Source: Peribacillus sp. Bi96
GTDB lineage: Bacteria; Bacillota; Bacilli; Bacillales; DSM-1321
Direction: 5' to 3'
Assembly: GCF_918698115.1 (NCBI RefSeq)
Contig: NZ_CAKKLV010000003.1
Coordinates: 248,001-312,000, forward strand
Length of the DNA stretch: 64,000 bases
The notes below the pieces were generated by a model. That model searched no databases. It saw only the letters and a list, made by a program, of their open reading frames with translations, and had not been told where the DNA came from. The position numbers and the translations under genes were made by a program. Shown here in pieces: positions 55,636-64,000 of the stretch (the stretch's first letter is position 1; each line of letters starts with the position of its first letter).

Positions 55636-56286
55636 TTGGGCAACCCTGCTAGTAAGATTAAAAAACCACCTGAAATTCTTAAAACTACCATTGAATGGAC
55701 AGAAGATGATATCAGGAGATTTTTAGATGTCGCAAAAGGTACAGTATACTACCCCGCATATCTTTTAGGAATTTTTTGTGGTCTTAGGCGTGGTGAGATT
55801 TTTGGTATAACTTGGAATGAAATTGACTTTACCAAAAAGAAACTAGTCGTTCTGAAAGTTTTAAGTACGGATGGAAAAACAATCATTATGAAACCTAAGA
55901 CAAAAGGCTCTCGAAGGAATGTTGATATTCCTACTGAAATCTTAATGGAACTTAATAGAATAAAAAATGAGCAAGAGAAAAAAGACCATATATCCAGAGA
56001 ACATAACTTGGTTGTACCTAACGAAATTGGTATAACGGTAAATCCTAGAAACCTTCTACGTAATATGAAAATATTAATAAAAAAAGCAGAAGTACCTAAT
56101 ATAACATTTCATGACTTGCGTCATATTCATGCTTCTCTTCTTCTTCAACAAAACATTCACATGAAAGTTGTTTCTGAAAGATTAGGACATACAAAAATAT
56201 CAACTACTATGGATAGATATTCTCACTTAATTCCTTCACTACAATCGGAAGCAGCGGAATCATTAAATTATTTATGGGGTAAATAG
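55636..56286 (+). pseudogene. Tyrosine integrase, catalytic domain only
   Basis: The 216-codon frame holds the complete catalytic set: Arg in GLRRGE, His-x-x-Arg in FHDLRHIH, His in LGHTKI and Tyr in MDRYSH. The usual N-terminal and core-binding domains (about 170 residues) are absent and the upstream frame has stops, so it is a truncated integrase; a TTG at 55636 could open it but no ribosome binding site is evident. Confidence 0.7.
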
Positions 56287-56311
56287 ACAGCAGATTGCTG
56301 TCTATTTTATT
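56283..56311 (+). terminator. Terminator of the integrase remnant
   Basis: AATAGACAGCA, loop GAT, TGCTGTCTATT then TTATT. Confidence 0.8.
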
Positions 56312-56630
56312 GTAATTATTGGTATGAAACTTCATATCTTTTTTGATAAGCTTTCCACATACCCTATTGTCTTTAAGTCATTTTCAAATTGTTCTTAAAA
56401 TATAGAAAGGAAGTTTTCAATGTGGTAAGGTTCCCAGACACCTAGAGTTTCCGGCAGTATACCTGTGTTGATATATGGGAAATTTTTGGTTTATGCAGAA
56501 ACTTAGAGTTTTTCCCCACTACATTCTTGCCAAGGAGCTTATTCGCTCCGTTTAGAGCCCCTTGATGTAAATAAATGCATTTGGATAATACCCAAATACT
56601 ATGGTGTTAATTAGGCAAGAAAAAGAGGAT
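56312..56630. other. Intergenic, nothing seen
   Basis: No supported gene. A small stem GGAGC/GCTCC lies near 56535. Confidence 0.35.
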
Positions 56631-57458
56631 CTAAAACACGTATAATCTACCTACTTCATCATTTAAACCTAATTTAATCATTTCATGAATGACCAATTCT
56701 TTTAACTCTATCTCATCTGAAATTAAGTAAGTAAATTGAGCATCTCTGATGAAAGCCATTTTACTTTCTGTTGTTGCAGAATTAAAAAAGGCTTTCACTT
56801 CTTCCAAATTAATCGTCATATCTTTTTCAAGTTTGTATGGGATAAAATTGCTAGTAATGTTCTCTACAGGTATTATGCCTAACCCATCAAGAGTTGGTAA
56901 AATGGTTTGTTGCTCTCTTTCTGTCCTTACTTTTCTTTCCACATAATGATAGACATCTTCTATTCGTTCGCTTTCGAATGTGGCTATTATCTTTTCCACT
57001 ACATAGTTTGCGTTCTCTTCAAATTCCTCATCTTCAGGTTCTACTTGTTTTAGTTCTTTGAGCAAACGAATATACTGTCCCTCATCTTCCAGGATATTAA
57101 AGTTAGAAATAGTTAAGGCACCTTTCATCGTACAAACCAAGTTAAGAAACTCCCTTATATTCCTCGCTACAATCTTTATATGTGAATCAAAATCCATTGG
57201 ACTAATACATACAACAAAAGCATTCTCTAAATCAGATACTGTTCCGAAGTCAGTTAGAAATCCGAAATGTATACCGTCAACGCCTGTACTAGCAAAAGTA
57301 ATGACATCATAGGGAGTATTTTCATAAGGGGAGAAATCAAATTCTAAATAAAGGGATAATTCACTTAAGGAGTAGCCTTCTTTTTCAATTTCCTTATCTA
57401 ATTTATGGAGCTTTTCAATTGTTGGTGGCATTTTCAAATACTTTCCGAGATAACTCAC
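56631..57458 (-). CDS. Hypothetical protein
   Basis: A 275-residue soluble protein, acidic in the middle (QVEPEDEEFEENANY). The N-terminal part (ITFASTGVDGIHFGFLTDFG) reads like a SUKH/SMI1-related or immunity fold, without certainty. It lies just upstream of a SUKH gene in the island. Confidence 0.5.
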   Translation of the reverse strand: MSYLGKYLKMPPTIEKLHKLDKEIEKEGYSLSELSLYLEFDFSPYENTPYDVITFASTGVDGIHFGFLTDFGTVSDLENAFVVCISPMDFDSHIKIVARNIREFLNLVCTMKGALTISNFNILEDEGQYIRLLKELKQVEPEDEEFEENANYVVEKIIATFESERIEDVYHYVERKVRTEREQQTILPTLDGLGIIPVENITSNFIPYKLEKDMTINLEEVKAFFNSATTESKMAFIRDAQFTYLISDEIELKELVIHEMIKLGLNDEVGRLYVF

Positions 57459-57767
57459 TATTTTCTCCTTTAATATTGTGCCTTGTTAGGTGATTTAAGA
57501 ATAACTTGTGTGTTAAATTATTACAATATTTAACCATCGTAAGTATTGTCGACCCCCATTCGGCTGGTTTTCATCAAAAATTAATCTCACTTGGTACAGC
57601 TGATAATATCGAACGAATAGACATAGGCTGGTTCGATAGGAATCCTAATGTGACAACATAGGTAAGGTAAATCAGTGTAATTCTCTTTTGATTTTTTGCC
57701 TGAAGCTTTTTAACGTTGGTTGTTTTCTTTGGCTATGTTAAAGGTTAAGGTTGATTAAATAATGCAC
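57459..57767. other. Gap with a coding remnant
   Basis: Between 57530 and 57661 a plus frame without start reads SIVDPHSAGFHQKLISLGTA, then DNIERIDIGWFDRNPNV to TAG. It may be the C-terminus of a lost toxin or surface protein. Confidence 0.35.
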
Positions 57768-57808
57768 AAAAAAATGAGCTGGAAAATGTATCTCCAAGCT
57801 CATTTTTT
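57768..57808 (-). terminator. Terminator of the SUKH gene
   Basis: AAAAAATGAGCT and AAGCTCATTTTTT form the stem; works on both strands. It overlaps the last codons. Confidence 0.75.
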
Positions 57809-58351
57809 ACTAAAGCACCAGTTAGTTGAAGAACGGAATAATTTTTTTAAAAATTCATCGAAGCTATCTGTTATTTTGATATATTCCCATTCTGTTGTTT
57901 CATTAGTTGAAGCTAAAAAGTTTTCTGCAATATACATAACAGAAGGATTATCTTTTGTATTTCGATAATCTAACACAACCCAATAATGGAAATCGGTCCA
58001 CAATACAATAAACCCTTTAGGGAGGTCGACTTCTTTTAATAGTTCTTCGGACGACAAAATGCTCATATCATCATTCTCGAAATGTATGGGTTCTATGGAA
58101 GGAAGTTTTACTCGTTCCTCGCAAGGAATGCCTTCAGTATCTACAGCAGATAAAATGAAATAAGGGTAATTTAATTCTCCTCCATTTTGTATCTTCATTA
58201 AATCTATAAAAGAATGAGGAAATTTAATGTTTAATAAGTTTTCAGCTTTTTTAACTATTTCATCATTTATCGGATATTCAATACGTTTATATTTTGGTCC
58301 TTCCTGCCAAAAATCCAGTCCATTATAATAAACCTTTTTCAATGACAGCAC
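57800..58351 (-). CDS. SMI1/KNR4 (SUKH) family immunity protein
   Basis: A 183-residue SUKH-1 type protein: helix (IVKKAENLLNIKFPHSF), then LMKIQNGGELNYP and IVLWTDFHYWVVLDYR, the core motifs. SUKH proteins usually neutralise a polymorphic toxin encoded next door; no intact toxin gene lies in this window. Confidence 0.8.
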   Translation of the reverse strand: MLSLKKVYYNGLDFWQEGPKYKRIEYPINDEIVKKAENLLNIKFPHSFIDLMKIQNGGELNYPYFILSAVDTEGIPCEERVKLPSIEPIHFENDDMSILSSEELLKEVDLPKGFIVLWTDFHYWVVLDYRNTKDNPSVMYIAENFLASTNETTEWEYIKITDSFDEFLKKLFRSSTNWCFSKK

Positions 58352-58600
58352 CTCCTACATTTATTTATCAGCTTAATTTAAATACATACCCTTATTAAAC
58401 TATCCTGCTGCGTTAGTTTAAGTGTAACATTTTACAAACAATACCACCTTACGAAAAATCAACCCTTACCTTTAACATAGCCTTTTCTTTTTGGCTATGT
58501 TATTGTTCTTGGTTAATTTTGAATAAATCGTAATCACATGTGGTATCCTGATTGTAATTTTTGACAAAAGGGGTAACTCAATTGACTGTAGCGACCATAT
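58352..58600. other. Intergenic with hairpin
   Basis: AACATAGCC and GGCTATGTT form a stem at 58472-58499. No gene seen. Confidence 0.4.
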
Positions 58601-58830
58601 TAGCTGAATAAGCAAGAGGCTTAACCCACAGTTCTTTGAAATATTAATTATTACAAATTGTTTTCCTGTAATACGTTTTACTCCTTTTCACTATCCGCCA
58701 GTAAATAAAACAAAACGAACTATAACTTTAAAAACAAAAAAAGACCCAAACCCCTGTTATATCAAGGATTTGAGCCTTTGGTAGTTGATGATCTGTGAGG
58801 GACTCGAACCCACGACCCCTTCCTTGTCAA
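58601..58830 (+). repeat. 230-bp direct repeat, right copy
   Basis: Paired with 52824-53053. Here the anticodon stem of the tRNA 3'-half (CTTCT with GGAAG) is intact and the acceptor reads ACAGATC. It ends ten bases before the TauE stop. Confidence 0.9.
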
Positions 58831-58839
58831 AGAAGTGCC

Positions 58840-59619
58840 TCAAGACATGATCCCTACCCAAGTTTTCACGGCAGTCGCTAAAATCAGTATGGCGAGTATG
58901 ACTTGCAGGACTTTTACATTCATTTTTTTTCCGGCCATCACCCCAAGCGGGGATGCTATTAAACTAGCAATAATCATGATCAATGCCGGGTAGTAATCAA
59001 CTTGTCCTGTTGAGATTTTTCCTACTGTTGCGCCAATCGATGAAATGAAAGTGATTGCTAGTGAAGATGCGATCGTCACTCTGGTTGGAATTCTTAAAAC
59101 GATAAGCATGATGGGAACTAATAAAAAGCTCCCTCCGGCTCCAACAATACCAGCGCCTATTCCAACGATCAAGGCTAGGATGGCCGCAAGCCATTTGTTA
59201 AAGGTCACTAATTCCAATGGAATGTCATCTATTCCTTTCTTCGGAATGAACATCATGACAGCCGCGATCAAAGCCAAAATGCCATAGACGATATTGACTC
59301 CATTTTCCGTCATCGATTGTGATCCTAAACTTCCGACCACGCTTCCGATTAAAACACTGATTCCCATATAGAGAATGAGCGTTTTATTTAAATGTCCGCT
59401 CTTACGATAGCTCCATACACCTCCGATGGAAGCAAATAAAACTTGTACGGCACTTATACCTGTCACATCATGGGCACTAAATGCTACTAGCCCGAAGAGT
59501 GGCGGGATAAACAGAAGCATTGGATAATTTATTATCGAGCCGCCGATGCCGAGCATTCCAGAAACGTACGAACCTATAAATCCAATCAAAAAGATGGTAA
59601 TGATAAAAGTAATATCCAT
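58840..59619 (-). CDS. TauE/SafE family sulfite exporter
   Basis: The 259-residue product has seven or eight helices and the family glycine-rich motifs ([14 protein letters not shown] and [17 protein letters not shown]). In cst loci TauE exports sulfite made from persulfide. ATG 59619 has AAGGAG nine bases upstream. It is the last gene of the cst-like operon and its stop abuts the right 230-bp repeat. Confidence 0.9.
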   Translation of the reverse strand: MDITFIITIFLIGFIGSYVSGMLGIGGSIINYPMLLFIPPLFGLVAFSAHDVTGISAVQVLFASIGGVWSYRKSGHLNKTLILYMGISVLIGSVVGSLGSQSMTENGVNIVYGILALIAAVMMFIPKKGIDDIPLELVTFNKWLAAILALIVGIGAGIVGAGGSFLLVPIMLIVLRIPTRVTIASSLAITFISSIGATVGKISTGQVDYYPALIMIIASLIASPLGVMAGKKMNVKVLQVILAILILATAVKTWVGIMS

Positions 59620-59670
59620 TTTAAGTGTCTCCTTTAAAAGAAGGGCACCCAAATAGGTCCCCTCTCCTTA

Positions 59671-59898
59671 TCAGCCTTTTCTAATCCAAAATTTTAGTAT
59701 ATCATTTTCTACTGTCGTTTCCACTAGTTCGTGGCCGCCGGATTTTGACCAAGCCGCTAAGTCGGCTTTAGCTCCTTTATCCGTTACATGTATTTCCAGC
59801 ACTTGCCCTGTTTGCAGATCATTCATCGCTTTTTTCGTTTTTACTATCGGCATTGGACAAGCAAGTCCCTTTGCATCTAACACTTTATCTGAATTCAT
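59671..59898 (-). CDS. tusA: TusA-type sulfur carrier
   Basis: A 75-residue protein with the sulfur-carrier Cys in [12 protein letters not shown]. It relays persulfide sulfur among the rhodanese and DsrE proteins of this operon. Confidence 0.9.
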   Translation of the reverse strand: MNSDKVLDAKGLACPMPIVKTKKAMNDLQTGQVLEIHVTDKGAKADLAAWSKSGGHELVETTVENDILKFWIRKG

Positions 59899-59941
59899 AT
59901 GACAACTCTCCTATTTTCTTGATTTCATGTTTTTATTAAGC

Positions 59942-61069
59942 TTAACGAACCGCACAACGATTTGGTCCGATCTCCATTTCGCGCTGTTTTTCAACATCAG
60001 GTTCGATTTTCCCCAAATTCGTTTCACGGATTTCTTGATAAGCGTTTGGTTGAGGTGGTAAATTACCTGTTACCAGCTCTCTGAATTCCGCTTCATCCTC
60101 AATGTTCAATCCATGATTTTCAACAAACAACGTTCCCAATTTTTTAGCGACACTTCCGTCTTCATTCAATTCAGCAATAATCATGAAATGTGATGGCAAT
60201 ACGATTAACTCATCTGATAATTCTCTATAGCGTGAATAAAGTGTTTCTCTCAAGTCCCCTACCCAATCTTCAGCCAATCCGGCTAAGTCCGGTCTGCCGA
60301 TGGAATCGATGAATAAAATATCTCCAGAAAGCAAGTATTTACCATCGACCACAAATGATGTGGAACCAATGGTATGGCCTGGGGAGTATAATGAATGGAT
60401 ATCAATCGCTGTATGACCAATGGTTAGCACTTTGCCGCTTGCTAATGGCTGATATTCAAAAGTTACCTCCGTTGCATCTTTTGGCGGCAACCAGTATGTT
60501 GCATTCGTTCTTTCCGCTATTCGTCTTCCTCCTGAAATATGGTCCGCATGTAGGTGTGTATCAAGAACATGTATGATTTTCACTCCGATACGATCGGCAA
60601 AATCAATGTAGGCATCAATCATCCTTGTTGAGTCAATAACGGCTGCTTCACCATTGGATATGACCATGTAAGACAAACAGCCTTTACCAAGCCGGACAAA
60701 TTGATAGATTTCGCCGCCATCAGTCAAATCACCGATTTTCACTGGTTCCAAATGCTCGCTCCATGCTTTCATTCCGCCCTTTAAATATGAAACGTCCAGT
60801 CCTGCTTCAGATAACATCTCGGCCACCATAACAGATGAACCTTCTTTTGCACATACAACCAAGATTTCTTTATTGGTCGGAATTTGATCGATGATTTCTT
60901 CCACGCCATCCAGTAAATTAAAGTAAGGGACATTACGGAATATAAAATTCTCCCCTTCAATTTTCCAATCGGTAAAATCATTTTCATTTCGAACATCTAA
61001 AATGAATAAGTCCGTTTTATTGATTACTTTCTTTGATACTTCCGCGGCAGTCATTGAATTAAATGTCAC
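59942..61069 (-). CDS. Rhodanese-persulfide dioxygenase fusion (CstB-like)
   Basis: A 375-residue fusion: N-terminal rhodanese (about 1-105, Cys in VVCAKEGSS) and a metallo-beta-lactamase persulfide dioxygenase (from about 115; [36 protein letters not shown]). The domain order differs from S. aureus CstB, where the dioxygenase is first. It ends in PNRCAVR with another Cys. Oxidises glutathione or bacillithiol persulfide to sulfite. GTG 61069 follows AGGGGG by eight bases. Confidence 0.9.
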   Translation of the reverse strand: MTFNSMTAAEVSKKVINKTDLFILDVRNENDFTDWKIEGENFIFRNVPYFNLLDGVEEIIDQIPTNKEILVVCAKEGSSVMVAEMLSEAGLDVSYLKGGMKAWSEHLEPVKIGDLTDGGEIYQFVRLGKGCLSYMVISNGEAAVIDSTRMIDAYIDFADRIGVKIIHVLDTHLHADHISGGRRIAERTNATYWLPPKDATEVTFEYQPLASGKVLTIGHTAIDIHSLYSPGHTIGSTSFVVDGKYLLSGDILFIDSIGRPDLAGLAEDWVGDLRETLYSRYRELSDELIVLPSHFMIIAELNEDGSVAKKLGTLFVENHGLNIEDEAEFRELVTGNLPPQPNAYQEIRETNLGKIEPDVEKQREMEIGPNRCAVR

Positions 61070-61110
61070 CCTGCATACCCCCTGTAGTATTTTAAAATCC
61101 AAATTTTTTT

Positions 61111-61683
61111 CTATTCATTCACTGATATTTGTGTAGGACCGTTCCACTGGCTCATGCCAGGTACAACATTGATCACCTGTACAAAGCCTGTTGCCGTTAG
61201 TTTTCGTGCAGCAAGATCACTCCGGCTGCCAGTACGGCAAATGACAAATATCTCGGACTTTTTATCAAGCTCTCCCATACGTTGTTCCAATTCACCCATT
61301 GGAAAGGATTTAGCTGTTGGAATATGAGTAAAAGCATACTCTGCTGCTTCTCGAACATCCAAGATGATCGTGTTTTGATTTTCTTCGATTTTTTGAAGAA
61401 GTTCTTCATTTGAAATGACATTTTCATGCTGCTTCTCTTCTTGTTCTTCTCCACCTGCTTTCCGAAGATAATGTTTCAAAACAGAAGCTTCTTCAACTGT
61501 ACCCAAATATTGATGACCTGTACTTTCTGCCCACGCTTTCATATCGGCGGTTGATCCTTTATCAGTCGCTTGAACTTCCAGCACTTCCCCTGCTTCCAGA
61601 CCGTTCATGGCCTTTTTCGTTTTTACGATTGGCATTGGACAAGCTAAACCTTTGGCATCCAAAACGGAATTTGTCTTAATCAT
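61111..61683 (-). CDS. TusA-rhodanese fusion (CstA-like)
   Basis: A 190-residue protein: TusA domain ([10 protein letters not shown], residues about 7-75), a charged linker, and a rhodanese domain with active-site CRTGSRSD. Such fusions carry and transfer sulfane sulfur. AAGGAGG precedes ATG 61683. Confidence 0.9.
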   Translation of the reverse strand: MIKTNSVLDAKGLACPMPIVKTKKAMNGLEAGEVLEVQATDKGSTADMKAWAESTGHQYLGTVEEASVLKHYLRKAGGEEQEEKQHENVISNEELLQKIEENQNTIILDVREAAEYAFTHIPTAKSFPMGELEQRMGELDKKSEIFVICRTGSRSDLAARKLTATGFVQVINVVPGMSQWNGPTQISVNE

Positions 61684-61736
61684 GTTATATCCTCCTTGTT
61701 TTTGAATAGGACTGGGGGTATTTTTGGATTTAAAAA

Positions 61737-62033
61737 TTATTCTGTTGGACCTTCCCATTCATTCATTCCGCCCATCATGTTCATCACTTTATACCCATGT
61801 TCCTCAAGTAACTGGGCTGCTTTTGAACTTCTGCCCCCTGAACGGCAGACCATGATATATTCCTTTGATTTATCTAGATCCTGCATTTTAAATTCCATTA
61901 ATCCCAATGGGATATGCATTGCATTCGGTATTTTCCCTGCCTTAACTTCATCTACCTCACGCACATCAATAATATGGATTGGGGTGTTTCCCTTCATTAA
62001 TGCATGCACTTCATTCGGTAAAATTTCTTTCAT
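61737..62033 (-). CDS. Rhodanese-like sulfurtransferase
   Basis: A 98-residue single-domain rhodanese with active-site loop CRSGGRSS. AAAGGAGG precedes the ATG by eleven bases; 53 bases upstream of the TusA-rhodanese start. Confidence 0.9.
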   Translation of the reverse strand: MKEILPNEVHALMKGNTPIHIIDVREVDEVKAGKIPNAMHIPLGLMEFKMQDLDKSKEYIMVCRSGGRSSKAAQLLEEHGYKVMNMMGGMNEWEGPTE

Positions 62034-62052
62034 GATTTTGTGATCCTCCTTT

Positions 62053-62421
62053 TTAATCGCGCCATGAACTCATGCCGCCTTTTACGTTGGTGACTTCTTT
62101 AAATCCGAGTTTTTTCAATGTCTTACTTGCACTGCTGCTCCTCATTCCACTTTGGCAAATTACAACCACTTCTTTATCTTTTGATAGTTCTTGTGCCCTC
62201 TTGTTAAGTTCATTTAAAGGAATATTTTTAAAGCCTCTAATGTGGTTGCCCCTATATTCATTAGGAGTGCGGACATCAATGAATTGCTTACTCCCTTTGT
62301 TATTCAACTCAGCTTTTAACTCGGTTGCAGTTATATTGCTTATACCCTTTGCCGGGAAAAAACGCTGATATAAAAACCAAACGATTACACCTAGTATGAA
62401 GATATTCACTATAGTTCCCAT
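62053..62421 (-). CDS. Membrane-anchored rhodanese
   Basis: A 122-residue protein with an N-terminal helix (5-20) and rhodanese domain with CQSGMRSS. The active site faces the cytoplasm or membrane surface. It is 19 bases upstream of the next rhodanese gene. Confidence 0.88.
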   Translation of the reverse strand: MGTIVNIFILGVIVWFLYQRFFPAKGISNITATELKAELNNKGSKQFIDVRTPNEYRGNHIRGFKNIPLNELNKRAQELSKDKEVVVICQSGMRSSSASKTLKKLGFKEVTNVKGGMSSWRD

Positions 62422-62448
62422 CTTGCTTCATCCCACCCTAACTTATAT

Positions 62449-62928
62449 TTAAATAAATAAGTTTACATTTCCATCTTCTGCTTCCGCTAAATAAGCTGCG
62501 ACACCTGCATACTCAATTCCATCCAATAATTCCTCTTGTTGCAAGCCCAATAAATCCATCGTCATTGTACAGGCAATCAGTTTCACTTCTTGTTCTTGAG
62601 CCAACTCGATTAAATTTGGCAGTGACATGGCGTTATGTTTTTTCATCACATGTTTGATCATTTTAGGTCCCATTCCAGCAAAGTTCATGTTGGATAGACC
62701 CATTTTATCAGAACCGCGTGGCATCATTTTTGCAAACATTTTTTCTAAAAATCCTTTTTTTAATGGTAGAGGCTCATCTTTCCTTAAGGCATTCAATCCC
62801 CAGAATGTATGGAAGATCGTCACTTCATGGTCATAAGCTGCCGCACCATTAGCAATGATATAAGCAGCCATTGCCTTATCATAATCACCACTAAATAAGA
62901 TGATCGTTGTTTTTTTCTTTTCAGTCAT
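62449..62928 (-). CDS. DsrE/DsrF-like sulfur relay protein
   Basis: A 159-residue DsrE-family protein (IILFSGDYDKAMAAYIIANG start, Cys in LIACTMTMDLLG). DsrE proteins accept sulfur from TusA. The ATG at 62928 follows AGGAGG; a CstR-type operator lies 39 bases upstream. Confidence 0.88.
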   Translation of the reverse strand: MTEKKKTTIILFSGDYDKAMAAYIIANGAAAYDHEVTIFHTFWGLNALRKDEPLPLKKGFLEKMFAKMMPRGSDKMGLSNMNFAGMGPKMIKHVMKKHNAMSLPNLIELAQEQEVKLIACTMTMDLLGLQQEELLDGIEYAGVAAYLAEAEDGNVNLFI

Positions 62929-62966
62929 ATATGTTTTCCCTCCTGAATGGTTACCCATACGCCTCT

Positions 62967-62986
62967 ATATACCGAGTGGGGTATAT
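62967..62986 (-). promoter_or_regulatory. CstR-type operator
   Basis: ATATACC, six bases, GGTATAT: a perfect palindrome with a G4 tract, upstream of the DsrE gene. CstR sites have this TACC/GGTA architecture. Confidence 0.65.
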
Positions 62987-63088
62987 TTCATTTTAAAAAA
63001 ATATTCTCTTCACATACTTTCCAAGACGGAATTAGTTACCGTAGCTTTATAACGTTTGCTTTCACATTCTTCAGATTCGGCCCATCTT

Positions 63089-63349
63089 TTACCTACTTTT
63101 AATGAGTAACTCAACGGCCTCCTTGACAAGATGTTCAGTGCCTTCGCCTTTCTCGATGCTTTCCCGAACGCATTGTTCAAGGTTGCTACTTACGATAACA
63201 CCCATGGTCCTATCAATCGCACTACGTGCAGCAGACAACTGAGTGATGATTTCCCTGCAATCTTTTCCCTCTTCCATCATTCCAAGAACTCCCTTGATTT
63301 GTCCTTCCATTCGCTTCAATCGATTTATGACACTTTGATCATATTCCAT
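63089..63349 (-). CDS. cstR: Persulfide-sensing repressor CstR
   Basis: An 86-residue CsoR-family protein. Cys in EGKDCREIITQL and EQCVRESIE match the CstR pair; the copper-ligand His of CsoR is replaced (SSNLEQC). It represses cst genes until per- or polysulfide links the Cys. ATG 63349 follows GGGAGGG. Confidence 0.9.
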   Translation of the reverse strand: MEYDQSVINRLKRMEGQIKGVLGMMEEGKDCREIITQLSAARSAIDRTMGVIVSSNLEQCVRESIEKGEGTEHLVKEAVELLIKSR

Positions 63350-63364
63350 ATGCTGCCCTCCCAT

Positions 63365-63708
63365 CTATTTACAAACACAATCACTGATCTCATAACTTGT
63401 TACCTTAATTCCTTTTCTCATTAAGAAACGCAGCCCCAAGTTCACTTCCAATTTATCTGAAGCAATTACATGAATGTTTTCATGTGGGATTTCTTCATTA
63501 AAACGCTTCAAATAGGCATAAGGGATATTCAAAACTTCTTTATCGCCTTGATCCCGTTTATGATTATAAGCCCTTATATCAATAATATAGAATCCTGTCT
63601 TTCATCCTTTTGACAAGGAATGTTCTTGACAGGTACATACCGTTTATACATAAATCGAACCAAAATAACGATAAATATTATAAACAATGAAAAAATCGCA
63701 TCCACCAC
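63365..63708 (-). pseudogene. Rhodanese-like sulfurtransferase, frameshifted
   Basis: One membrane helix (IFSLFIIFIVILVRFMY) opens a frame that stops at 63574; after a one-base shift near 63590 the sequence continues as FYIIDIRAYNHKRDQ to EISDCVCK and TAG 63365, fifteen bases before the cstR start. The rhodanese loop has no Cys (IASDKLE); C-terminal Cys (DCVC) remain. It may be a broken gene or a sequencing error. Confidence 0.65.
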
Positions 63709-63739
63709 CTGTATCAATTCTAGAATTGTGAGCTTTATT

Positions 63740-64000
63740 CGTGAACTTGGGCATTTTACTCGTGAATTTGGGCATTTTACTCGTGAATTTGGGCATTTTA
63801 CTCGTGAGTTGCCCACTTTACCCGTGAGTTTGAGCACTACTCGTGAACTTGGGCATTTCACTCGTGAATTTGAGCACTTTATTCGTGAACTTGGGCATTT
63901 CACTCGTGAGTTCGAGCACTTTACTCGTGAGTTTGAGCACTTTACTCGTGAATTTGAGCACTACTCGTGAACTTGGGCATTACACTCGTGAGTTTGAGCA
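63740..64000. repeat. Tandem array of 21-bp units
   Basis: About thirteen units of pattern CGTGARYTTGRGCAYTTTACT run to the window edge; most are 21 bp, two are 19 bp. Unit variants alternate (GGGCAT vs GAGCAC). No spacers, so not CRISPR. Confidence 0.9.

Noticed and set aside
63620-63970. Plus-strand ORF encoding heptad repeats (FTREFEH type), and the minus ORF through the same repeats
   Set aside because: They follow only from the 21-bp period; no ribosome binding site, and the start of the plus frame is antisense to the sulfurtransferase remnant.
63740-64000. CRISPR array
   Set aside because: Units of 19-21 bp abut with no unique spacers, and no cas genes are present.

Overview
The window reads as a low-GC Firmicute chromosome of the Bacillus group, closest in gene content to Peribacillus/Bacillus simplex-like organisms. 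Evidence: AGGAGG ribosome binding sites with frequent TTG/GTG starts, a Spo0E-like sporulation phosphatase, phoD-tatA-tatC in the B. subtilis order, bkdAA/AB/B, csoR-copZ-copA and yxlEFG homologues. Most intact genes lie on the minus strand. The genus is an inference.

Layout. 0-5 kb: start of a VOC dioxygenase, an ANT(6)-like nucleotidyltransferase, and an orphan branched-chain 2-oxoacid dehydrogenase set. 5-9.2 kb: MarR regulator plus a heterodimeric ABC exporter, with a promoter and perfect operator palindrome. 9.2-12.7 kb: erythromycin-esterase homologue, an unknown gene and a GntR/UTRA regulator. 12.9-22.4 kb: a C2-sulfonate (taurine) locus: sulfoacetaldehyde acetyltransferase (xsc), taurine-pyruvate aminotransferase (tpa), a PIG-L/LmbE deacetylase and a YeiH exporter downstream of one promoter, with phnX, a lipoprotein, an amino-acid permease and a YitT protein beside it. 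xsc and the permease share an almost identical promoter/operator block. 22.8-26 kb: phoD-tatA-tatC with a 10-bp periodic Pho-box-like array.

26-29 kb is a graveyard: integrase fragment, Tn3-family end with tnpA tail, frameshifted AraC and Lrp regulators, next to a small intact gene matching the HNH-associated repeat. 29-41 kb: Spo0E-like, small unknowns, SEDS protein, DinB, yxlEFG-like ABC set with divergent HTH regulator, copper operon, GH73 glucosaminidase, then a dead IS1182-family copy flanked by a 25-bp duplication of a terminator hairpin. 41.9-50.8 kb: two-component system, GH5 lipoprotein, NatAB/YhaPQ-type ABC exporter, stand-alone GTP cyclohydrolase II, DUF456 protein.

50.8-58.8 kb is a decayed genomic island: integrase catalytic domain, HNH nuclease remnant, YozG-like regulator with a nonsense codon, two DUF2975 membrane proteins (one frameshifted), SUKH-type immunity protein and unknowns. 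Two 230-bp direct repeats (about 96% identical) occur at 52824 and 58601, each ending in a tRNA 3'-half. Just beyond the right copy, 58.8-63.7 kb holds a complete persulfide/sulfite detoxification (cst-like) operon: TauE exporter, TusA, rhodanese-persulfide dioxygenase, TusA-rhodanese, two rhodaneses, DsrE, CstR and a frameshifted sulfurtransferase. The window ends in a tandem array of 21-bp units.

Functionally, the taurine locus releases sulfite and the cst locus oxidises persulfide to sulfite and exports it, so the two could serve the same sulfur economy; that link is an inference.
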